A DNA stretch of 64,000 bases from Mycobacterium sp. D16R12 (GTDB lineage: Bacteria > Actinomycetota > Actinomycetes > Mycobacteriales > Mycobacteriaceae): the NCBI RefSeq assembly GCF_002013465.1, contig NZ_MAFC01000017.1:62001-126000 (forward strand). Reading direction: 5' to 3'. Made by a program: the position numbers and the translations under genes. The notes beneath the pieces were generated by a model. The model did no database searches, had not been told where the DNA came from, and saw nothing but the letters and a program-made list of their open reading frames with translations. This document shows positions 17,349 through 23,904 of the stretch, one piece after another (position 1 is the first letter of the stretch; each line of letters begins with the position of its first letter).

Positions 17349-18562
17349 TCCAGCCGGGTCAAGCGGTCACCGAGGTACCCGCGGAACACCTCATTGTCCG
17401 TGAGTACCAACGCTTTTCGGTAGGCGTCTGCGGCTTCCCGATTCCGGCTGAGTCTGGTGAGCAGATCGGCACGCGCGGCATGCAGCGGGTAATAGGCATC
17501 GAGATCCTGCCGCAGCGACTCGATGGCATCCAGCCCCGCCTGCGCGCCGTCGTGCTCACCAATGGCGACCGCGCGATTGAGAGCGACGACGCTGGTGGGG
17601 GTGAATACCGTCAGCTGGTCATACAACGCGATGATCTGACCCCAGTCGGTAAGCGCTGCCGTGGGTGCATCGTCATGGACGGCATTGATGGCAGCCTGGA
17701 TCTGATACGGGCCCGGGGCGTTGCGCCGCAGGCAGCGTCGTACCAGGTCGTGTCCCTCGTCGATCATCGCGTGGTTCCACCGAGTGCGGTCCTGATCGGC
17801 GAGCAGCACGAGCGCTCCGCCGGTGTCGGTACGGGCGGGCCGGCGGGCCTCGGTGAGCAGCACCAATGCCAGTAGTCCCACCGCCTCGGGTTCGTCGGGC
17901 ATGAGATCTGCGAGCACCCTCGCCAGCCTGATCGCCTCGGCGGAGAGATCCGTGCGCGTGAGCGTGGCTCCTGAGGAGGCCGCATAGCCCTCGTTGTAGA
18001 CGAGGTAGAGCGCGGCCAGCACCGAGGACAGCCGGTCCGGCAGATCGTGATCTCCGGGCACTCGGTACGGAATGCCCGCCGACGCGATCTTCTTCTTGGC
18101 GCGCGTGATGCGCGCGGCCATGGTCGATTCCGAGACCAGATACGCGTTGGCGATCTCGGCTGTAGTGAGTCCGCCGAGCAGCCGCAGCGTCAGCGCGACC
18201 TGCGCCTCGGTGGACAGCGCAGGGTGACAACACGTGAAGATGAGCCGCAGGCGATCATCGCGCACCGGACCCACCTCCGGTGGTTCCGGTTGCTCCTCTT
18301 CGAGAACCGTTGCCTCCTGGGACAGTTCGTCCCGCCGCCGGTCGCGACGCAGTTTGTCGATGCCGCGGTTGCGTGCCGTGGTGGTGATCCACGCACCGGG
18401 ATTGGGCGGTATGCCGTCTTGCGGCCATTTCGCGATCGCCACCTCGAAAGCCTCTTGCACGGCATCCTCGGCGAGGTCGATGCTGCCGAAGTAACGGATC
18501 AAGGTCGCCACAGTGCGGCCGTACTCCTCGCGGAAGATCCCGCCTATCTCGTCGTGCGCCAC
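17345..18562 (-). CDS. ECF sigma factor, ECF42 type, with C-terminal TPR-like extension
   Basis: 405 residues, about twice a minimal ECF sigma. Region 2 spans about residues 10-75 (DLAEDAVQEAFEVAIAKWP, NPGAWITTTARNRGIDKLRRD), region 4 about 105-165 (ATLE-like GGLTTAEIANAYLVSESTMAARITRAKKKI). The remaining 200-odd residues form a helical, TPR-like extension typical of the ECF42 group, thought to replace an anti-sigma factor in activity control. Groups of this kind usually adjoin DGPF/YCII genes; here the two DGPF genes lie 7 kb away but share a promoter-like element with this gene. GTG start inferred from context. Confidence 0.92.
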   Translation of the reverse strand: MAHDEIGGIFREEYGRTVATLIRYFGSIDLAEDAVQEAFEVAIAKWPQDGIPPNPGAWITTTARNRGIDKLRRDRRRDELSQEATVLEEEQPEPPEVGPVRDDRLRLIFTCCHPALSTEAQVALTLRLLGGLTTAEIANAYLVSESTMAARITRAKKKIASAGIPYRVPGDHDLPDRLSSVLAALYLVYNEGYAASSGATLTRTDLSAEAIRLARVLADLMPDEPEAVGLLALVLLTEARRPARTDTGGALVLLADQDRTRWNHAMIDEGHDLVRRCLRRNAPGPYQIQAAINAVHDDAPTAALTDWGQIIALYDQLTVFTPTSVVALNRAVAIGEHDGAQAGLDAIESLRQDLDAYYPLHAARADLLTRLSRNREAADAYRKALVLTDNEVFRGYLGDRLTRLD

Positions 18563-18601
18563 GGGTCAATGGTGCCTCTCTGGTGTCGTGTCCCGTGAGG
18601 A

Positions 18602-18629
18602 CTACGAATGGCCCGTACCTAAATCGACA
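18602..18629 (-). promoter_or_regulatory. Predicted autoregulatory promoter of the ECF42 sigma gene
   Basis: Minus strand: TGTCGA (18629-18624), 17-base spacer, CGTAG (18606-18602). The element matches in sequence and spacing the one upstream of the DGPF pair; both spacers end in ATT. Predicted leader about 33 bases before the start at 18562. Confidence 0.65.
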
Positions 18630-18653
18630 GAGCGCCGACCGTACAGTCAATTT

Positions 18654-19247
18654 ATGGGGAACGCGTTTCGATGTGCCTTGAGCGCGACTCTTTCCGGTGT
18701 CCTCGGGCTCACCGGGTGTACGCATCAGGTTGCAGGCACTCCAACTGCGACAACCACAACCACGTACTCGTGCCAAGCGGAGGCGGCATCGGGGCAGGTA
18801 TTCAAACAGCTCCGCCCACATAATGAGCCTTTCTCGATCTCGATACCCCGGCTCCCCGGCTGGCAGTCCGTACCGACAGCACTCAAGGAAAACCAGCTCG
18901 CCCTCACTAAAACGATCGGGCCGTCCCGGAGCTACGTCGCGCTGTCGGTCCTGCACCCGGAGTTCAATCGCGACAAAGCATTTGCGCAATTGGACATGCT
19001 GACCCGATTCGACTCGTCTCTATCAATTACTCGCGACGAGGTGGTCAAGGTCTGTGGTCTCGAGGCATCACGGCTCGTTGGCAGCGCGATGGAGCGCGGT
19101 CTGAGATTCGACTTTCTCAACCTCGCCTATCCGGCCGACGGAGGCTTCTATCCCGTCCAACTCCGCAATCAGACCGGAGCAAGCGATCTCTCTCTGTTCG
19201 GCGCCGATGTCAATGTGATGTTCCGAAACATGCAGATCGGACCGTAG
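18654..19247 (+). CDS. LpqN/LpqT-like lipoprotein, first of tandem pair
   Basis: 197 residues. Short signal peptide with lipobox LTGC (Cys about residue 22), then a Thr-rich linker. The mature part has the LpqN-family pattern: a YSC near the start, PFSISIPRLPGW, a second Cys (VCG) probably paired with the first, and a C-terminal FYPVQLRNQ strand. LpqN-like proteins are surface lipoproteins; M. tuberculosis LpqN binds host CBL, but function here is not known. Divergent from the sigma gene with 91 bases between starts, so its promoter may overlap the sigma promoter. Confidence 0.85.
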   Translation: MGNAFRCALSATLSGVLGLTGCTHQVAGTPTATTTTTYSCQAEAASGQVFKQLRPHNEPFSISIPRLPGWQSVPTALKENQLALTKTIGPSRSYVALSVLHPEFNRDKAFAQLDMLTRFDSSLSITRDEVVKVCGLEASRLVGSAMERGLRFDFLNLAYPADGGFYPVQLRNQTGASDLSLFGADVNVMFRNMQIGP

Positions 19248-19256
19248 AGTCGGCGC

Positions 19257-19853
19257 ATGCGCAACGACATCCGTCGGAACATCTTCCGTGCCATGACTTC
19301 TGGTGCGCTCATACTCACCGGGTGTTCGCAGCCAGGGTCCGGTACCCCTGCCGAGGAACACACGACCGCCTATTCATGCCAAGCACAGGCGGTGACGGGC
19401 GAGGTCTACACGCGGGCGCGTACCCCCAAAGAGCCTTTCACCGTCTCCATCCCCAAGCTCCCCGGTTGGGAACCGGCCGCGACAGCACGCACAGATAACA
19501 AGCTTGCGGTCGTCAAATCGATTGGAATCAGCAGAAGCCTCACCATGCTGATGCCCCTGGATCCGACCTCCAGCCGCGAGCACGCCCTCGCACGGCTGGA
19601 CAGCCTGAACGAGATCGATCCGTCAGTGACGATCATTCACAATGAGACCATCGAGATCTGCGGTAATCAGGCGACGCGACTGATCGGCACTACAGGAGAA
19701 CGAGGTCGGCAGTATGACTACCTCAACCTCGCCTATCAGGTTGATGGCAACTTTTATCCCATCCAGCTACGCAACCAGATGAGCCTGGGGGACGTACCGC
19801 TGTTCAGCGCCGATATCGACACCATCTTCCGAGGTTTCCAGATCAGCACATAG
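19257..19853 (+). CDS. LpqN/LpqT-like lipoprotein, second of tandem pair
   Basis: 198 residues, paralogue of 18654-19247 nine bases upstream: same lipobox (LTGC), same YSCQAQAVTGEVY and PFTVSIPKLPGW block, same spacing of the second cysteine (EICGNQATRLIG) and same ending FYPIQLRNQ. The two are divergent enough that the duplication is not recent. Likely one transcript; the start ATG follows the first gene after nine bases. Confidence 0.85.
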   Translation: MRNDIRRNIFRAMTSGALILTGCSQPGSGTPAEEHTTAYSCQAQAVTGEVYTRARTPKEPFTVSIPKLPGWEPAATARTDNKLAVVKSIGISRSLTMLMPLDPTSSREHALARLDSLNEIDPSVTIIHNETIEICGNQATRLIGTTGERGRQYDYLNLAYQVDGNFYPIQLRNQMSLGDVPLFSADIDTIFRGFQIST

Positions 19854-19865
19854 ATGACTCGCGTG

Positions 19866-20315
19866 CTAACCGTCCGCGGGAACATCCGGGGCCCACAGCA
19901 ACAGGTCGGCGCGCGCCGCATTCGCGGCTAGCACGTCGATCGTCGCACCCTCCGAATCGATGCGGTAGGGCACAAGCATGTCGATCGCAACTCCCTCGGA
20001 ATGCTCAAGTTTGATCTTGATGGCATCGCCAGCCATCGGGGCTACTGCGGTCACCTCGAGCACCACAGCCCGGGCCCGTGTTCGCGCCGCGTCGCCATCA
20101 AGCTCCAAGCTCTGAATGATCCCGACTTCGTCCTGCGACTCTGCGGCTATCACGGATCGTCTCATCCCGACTTCACCGTCCAACCCGATGACCATCATGA
20201 ATGGGGCAAATCCATCGGCATGCGCAAGCTCCACCGCGACGAACTTGATAGCATCGCCGAACAGCTTGTCCACATCGTCTTGTGCTTGCGGCGATGCTGT
20301 CGATCTCCAATCCAT
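19866..20315 (-). CDS. Hypothetical protein, divergent from the WXG100-toxin cassette
   Basis: 149 residues, no family recognised. It is acidic, has no signal peptide or membrane segment, and appears to be mostly beta strands in the middle (MMVIGLDGEV, IIQSLELDG, RARAVVLEVTAV). ATG with AGAGGAT upstream. Only 44 bases separate its start from that of the first WXG100 gene on the other strand. Base composition is lower in GC than the core genes nearby. Position invites the guess that it belongs to the cassette, for example as an accessory or extra immunity protein, but nothing in its sequence shows this. Confidence 0.7.
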   Translation of the reverse strand: MDWRSTASPQAQDDVDKLFGDAIKFVAVELAHADGFAPFMMVIGLDGEVGMRRSVIAAESQDEVGIIQSLELDGDAARTRARAVVLEVTAVAPMAGDAIKIKLEHSEGVAIDMLVPYRIDSEGATIDVLAANAARADLLLWAPDVPADG

Positions 20316-20359
20316 TGGACATCCTCTGAGCTGGTAGCGGGTTGGACGGGGAGGGATCT

Positions 20360-20665
20360 ATGGCAGACCAGCGACTACGCGTGTCGGTAACTGCGCTTGA
20401 GCAAGGAGCACGCGAGCTACGCCAGCATCATCGCATGATCGAGACAGCCGTCACCGAAATCCATCGGCGGGCTCAGGACCTTCGTGGCGTCTGGACCGGC
20501 TCAGCCGCAAACGATGCTGCAACGGGATGGGACGATCTCTACAAAGCACTTACTTCCCACCTTGACACGTTGTCGGAGCATGCCGAGCTGTTGATAAAAA
20601 CTGCGAAACTGCATGTCGATCAAGAAGAGCTCACCACACAGGCCATCACGTCAACGGACGCGTAG
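20360..20665 (+). CDS. WXG100-family (ESX-type) small secreted protein
   Basis: 101 residues, predicted helix-turn-helix hairpin with the WTG motif at about residues 46-48 (LRGVWTGSAANDA), the hallmark of EsxA/EsxB-like type VII substrates. ATG at 20360 chosen because GGGGAGGG lies just upstream. It opens an operon followed by a second WXG100-like gene and a toxin, so it probably helps present the toxin to an ESX secretion system. No YxxxD/E tail is obvious. Confidence 0.87.
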   Translation: MADQRLRVSVTALEQGARELRQHHRMIETAVTEIHRRAQDLRGVWTGSAANDAATGWDDLYKALTSHLDTLSEHAELLIKTAKLHVDQEELTTQAITSTDA

Positions 20666-20675
20666 AGGAGCCGAT

Positions 20676-20969
20676 ATGTCTGAGCGCTCCTATGACCTCG
20701 ACGCGATGCAAGAACACATCGACTTCCTGACCAAGCAGGTCGAATCGCTCACCGAGCAGGCGACGAACGTGAGTCGTACGGCGGAGGGCGTCCTGTCCCA
20801 GTACGAGGGGCAAGGGGCAGAAAAGTTCAGGGAAGCAAGCACTGACTGGCGAGCCAAGTTCACGCAACATCTTGAATCACTTGGTGCACTGCGCGACAGA
20901 ATCAAGATCACTCATGGCAACTACCTCGACGCGAGGACGAAGAACCGCGAAATGTTCCCGGGGGCATAA
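20676..20969 (+). CDS. WXG100-like protein with Tyr in place of Trp
   Basis: 97 residues starting at ATG 20676 (GAGGAG upstream). Two helices around YEGQGAEKF, where a Tyr occupies the Trp position of the WXG turn, followed by the usual FREASTDW on the second helix. Probably forms a heterodimer with the product of the preceding gene, as WXG100 proteins do. The stop is two bases before the toxin start. Confidence 0.82.
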   Translation: MSERSYDLDAMQEHIDFLTKQVESLTEQATNVSRTAEGVLSQYEGQGAEKFREASTDWRAKFTQHLESLGALRDRIKITHGNYLDARTKNREMFPGA

Positions 20970-20971
20970 CC

Positions 20972-22321
20972 ATGACAAAGGCCGATCCAGAATGGTTCTA
21001 CTCCGTGGCTGCCAAGCTCTCTGAAGCCGCCACCTCTTTCGAAACTCGCTTCACCGCCCTCGATCAGAAGCTGGCGGTCTCACGATCGGCTGGCAGCTAT
21101 GCAACCGGTGGACCACGCTGGAGCTCCAGTTATGACCAGTCCGCGTCCGATGTATTCGAAGTCGGCTCTCTTGGAGTGATGGCGGCCACGGTCCTCGCGA
21201 AACTGGTACACGAATCAGGACTCAATGAGGCCAAGGCAGAGAACGAGTCAAGCCCAAACGGCCCCCAAGAACGCACTCCACCGCCACCGGCAGGCAGCAA
21301 GATCAATCACGCCATGCACCCCAGCCAGCTGTCCGTCGGCGGAGACCACTCCAGGCCAGATCATTGGTCGCTCATCGCCGACTACGTGAAAAAGGAATGG
21401 GCCGATTGCGACGAGGGTCGAATCCGTGCTGCCGGATCCGCCTTTAGCTCTTTCGGCACCGACAGTCAAAAACAAGCAACAGACCTCTGGTATGCCTGCA
21501 CGGCAATCTTCACCGACGAGCGGCAAAAGGGCTATCCCGAGGTCGGTGAAATGGTTACCGAGATCGCCAATGTGTGCGGAGCGCTCAATGGAGAAGTCGC
21601 TTCCGATCTTGGAGTTGCGTGTGAAGCCGTCGGTTCAAAAGCTGCCGAAATGAAGAAATTGGGTCAGCAATCTCTTACGATACTTCATTACATCATTTTG
21701 TCTTACGAAGTCGACAAGGTACTGGCACGCCGGCTTCCATGGGGTGATCGGATACGAAAAGGTATCGATCGACTGATTGAATTCAACAAGCGGGAATATG
21801 CCAAAGCCAATGACAACCTCATGGAGTCAATCAACCAAAAGGTAGACCAAGCAGCCCAATCCAACGAGGGCATCAATAACCTTGCGACAACAGACGCAAA
21901 GTTTCTGTCAAATCTCCTCGACAGGATTCCCAGGCAAACGGACCCCATTCGCAATCGCACGAAAGAAGATAACGAGGCCGCGGGCGACGAAGGAGAGCGG
22001 CGAGCCGGGATCAACCCAAGAGGCCCCAAAAGAACAGTTCGGGTCACCGTCGACACGGGCTCTGGCCCCGAGGAAGTTGCGGTCATACCCGACAGGATTG
22101 ACGATACAAACCGCCAGGTTACCGAGGTCAAGAACACCAACGAGATCAGACCGGATCGTGCGCAAATCCTTGCGGAGGCCGAATGGGCCCGACAGAACGG
22201 CTACACCATGACCTTGGTGGTAGACCATCGCACCGTGATCAACGATCCGAAGATCCAAGAGATGGTGAGCAATGGGCAGATTCAAGTGATCAGGAAGGAG
22301 CTTGATGACGCATACTTCTAG
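20972..22321 (+). CDS. Type VII-associated polymorphic toxin with PD-(D/E)XK nuclease C-terminus
   Basis: 449 residues. The first 90 residues resemble an ESX-targeting helical domain (RWSSSYDQSA in the turn region). The middle, about 110-340, is helical with no recognised family. The last 100 residues carry a restriction-endonuclease-like core: Asp374 in IPDRID, then EVKN with Glu385 and Lys387, then a helix with QILAEAEWARQNGY and a strand TLVVD; this is the layout of the Tox-REase-7 group. Predicted activity is cleavage of DNA (or possibly RNA) in rival cells. The presumed immunity gene begins inside the 3' end of this gene. GC content falls toward the toxin end, typical of exchangeable tips. 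Confidence 0.82.
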   Translation: MTKADPEWFYSVAAKLSEAATSFETRFTALDQKLAVSRSAGSYATGGPRWSSSYDQSASDVFEVGSLGVMAATVLAKLVHESGLNEAKAENESSPNGPQERTPPPPAGSKINHAMHPSQLSVGGDHSRPDHWSLIADYVKKEWADCDEGRIRAAGSAFSSFGTDSQKQATDLWYACTAIFTDERQKGYPEVGEMVTEIANVCGALNGEVASDLGVACEAVGSKAAEMKKLGQQSLTILHYIILSYEVDKVLARRLPWGDRIRKGIDRLIEFNKREYAKANDNLMESINQKVDQAAQSNEGINNLATTDAKFLSNLLDRIPRQTDPIRNRTKEDNEAAGDEGERRAGINPRGPKRTVRVTVDTGSGPEEVAVIPDRIDDTNRQVTEVKNTNEIRPDRAQILAEAEWARQNGYTMTLVVDHRTVINDPKIQEMVSNGQIQVIRKELDDAYF

Positions 22322-23003
22322 TTATATCGGCATGCCGCAGGGTGACGACTGGATGAACAACATTCCAGTGCGATATGTGCACGGGCAAGGCGGTTTTGAC
22401 GAACGCATCATGCGCGATCTGGCGCAGGTAGGCGTGCGCGCTTACACATTAGATGATCTGTCCAATGGCCCCAAGACAATTCCCGAAGCCATTCCCGTGT
22501 TCATCGATTGGCTATCTCACATAGAAGAACGTATACCGGGACCCGAACCAGATCACGGTCATCGCTCAATCATTCGCTCTGGGTTGATACGTAACCTCAT
22601 CGACCCCGCAGCCCGCGGAAACCAGGAAGCCATCGATCTGTTGACACGCCAGGTTCGTCACCATCCAGCCTTGCCATTGCGGCAGGTCGACTGGGCGCTT
22701 GAGGGCCTCCGATTGATCTGCGGACCTATGGAGTTCAACACGATCGCGGCGCTCATCTCTGATCTACCTCCCGGCGCCCATATTTCTCCCATCATCGAGT
22801 ACCTAGGCAAAGTTAAGACCCCTCAGTCTCATCAGCTGCTTATCGGATACCTAAATGGCCCTGCTCGCGCATTCGCCGTTAAGGCGCTTGTGCAATCGAA
22901 AGCACCAAATGTCCGCCACCTCGTTGCACCTCTTGTCGACGACCCCAGTGCGCTAGTTCGAAAAGCAGCCCAACGCGCCATGGAGCGACTTCCGAATGAC
23001 TGA
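22305..23003 (+). CDS. Presumed immunity protein, HEAT-repeat type
   Basis: 232 residues from ATG 22305, with GGAAGGAG about four bases upstream; a TTG one codon earlier is also possible. The start overlaps the toxin gene by 17 bases, coupling their translation. The C-terminal 80-100 residues show HEAT-like helix pairs (GPARAFAVKALVQ, VRHLVAPLVDDPSALVRKAAQRAM). The immediate position after a toxin, cytosolic nature and low-GC composition make immunity the likely role; the assignment is by context, not by family. Confidence 0.75.
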   Translation: MTHTSSYIGMPQGDDWMNNIPVRYVHGQGGFDERIMRDLAQVGVRAYTLDDLSNGPKTIPEAIPVFIDWLSHIEERIPGPEPDHGHRSIIRSGLIRNLIDPAARGNQEAIDLLTRQVRHHPALPLRQVDWALEGLRLICGPMEFNTIAALISDLPPGAHISPIIEYLGKVKTPQSHQLLIGYLNGPARAFAVKALVQSKAPNVRHLVAPLVDDPSALVRKAAQRAMERLPND

Positions 23004-23517
23004 CGAACCGGATCACCTCAAGGAAATCGCCGAACGCGTGCGAACCCAAATGGCGGAGCTCGAATCGCAGATGGGGAAGGTCGAGGCGCTAGAGGCCGAA
23101 GCCGAGTCCATCGATCGCATGGTCCGCGTCAGGGTGAATGCCAACGGGATGGTGCTAGGCATCCAGCTTCACCAGGCGACGGCTCGAATGGATCGTGGAC
23201 GCCTCGGTGCACTGATAGCCGAGACCGCCCAGGCCGCGGCGTATCGGGCCTCTGACGCTGCCCATCAATTTTTCGAGGGCCTTCTCGCGACACGCGCTGA
23301 ACTTCAGCAGGCAGCAGAGGCAATCAATCCCGAGGCCCGTCAGATGTTCAGCCGTCAGCCGCCGGCCTCGCACCCTCCTGCAGCGCCAAGCCATGGCCCA
23401 TCGGCTAAGCCGCCTGTCGTTTACCCAACGCAACGACCTCCGCACCGCTCCCCCTCTCTCGACGACGAGGATGTCCACTACGAACGCTTCAATCAGAACC
23501 CCTTCGGGAGAGGTTGA
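22996..23517 (+). CDS. YbaB/EbfC-like protein at the end of the toxin cassette
   Basis: 173 residues. Residues 1-105 match the YbaB/EbfC pattern (long coiled first helix with ELESQMGKVEALEAEAES, then VRVRVNANGMVLGIQL strands and a final helix). A Pro-rich tail of about 65 residues follows. The gene overlaps the immunity gene by eight bases. Such proteins recur with WXG100/toxin genes in mycobacteria (for example EspL near ESX loci); they may act as chaperones or nucleoid-type proteins. Role here unknown. Confidence 0.85.
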   Translation: MTDEPDHLKEIAERVRTQMAELESQMGKVEALEAEAESIDRMVRVRVNANGMVLGIQLHQATARMDRGRLGALIAETAQAAAYRASDAAHQFFEGLLATRAELQQAAEAINPEARQMFSRQPPASHPPAAPSHGPSAKPPVVYPTQRPPHRSPSLDDEDVHYERFNQNPFGRG

Positions 23518-23557
23518 TACAGCGGCGCGGAAATCGAGAGCGCGGGACAATTGACCC

Positions 23558-23890
23558 ATGGCGTACGACGAGGACCTTGTGGAGCGCATCCGTGAAGTGA
23601 TCGCGACAACCAGGGGCGTCACCGAGAAACGGATGTTCGGTGGCCTGGCGTTTCTGGTGGACGGGCATATGACGGTCGCGGCGAAACGAGAAGGCGGGCT
23701 GCTGGCCCGCTGCGATCCCCGTGAGACCGACACCCTGATCACCAAGAACCATGTGAGCCGGATGGTGATGGGCGGGCGTGAGATGGATGGCTGGTTGAGC
23801 GTCGATGCCGAGGGTGTGCGCACCAAGCGACAACTGGAGCCATGGGTGAAACGTGCCCTGGCCTACGCCGGGTCGCTGCCACCCAAATAG
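23558..23890 (+). CDS. TfoX N-terminal domain protein
   Basis: 110 residues matching the stand-alone TfoX_N domain: MAYDEDLVERIREVI at the start, then EKRMFGGLAFLVDGHM and the closing WVKRALAYAGSLP. In other bacteria TfoX regulates competence, but the single N-terminal domain in actinobacteria has no assigned function. It returns to the high GC of the core genome, marking the right border of the toxin cassette. Confidence 0.9.
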   Translation: MAYDEDLVERIREVIATTRGVTEKRMFGGLAFLVDGHMTVAAKREGGLLARCDPRETDTLITKNHVSRMVMGGREMDGWLSVDAEGVRTKRQLEPWVKRALAYAGSLPPK

Positions 23891-23904
23891 ACCGCGCCGA
23901 AGGA

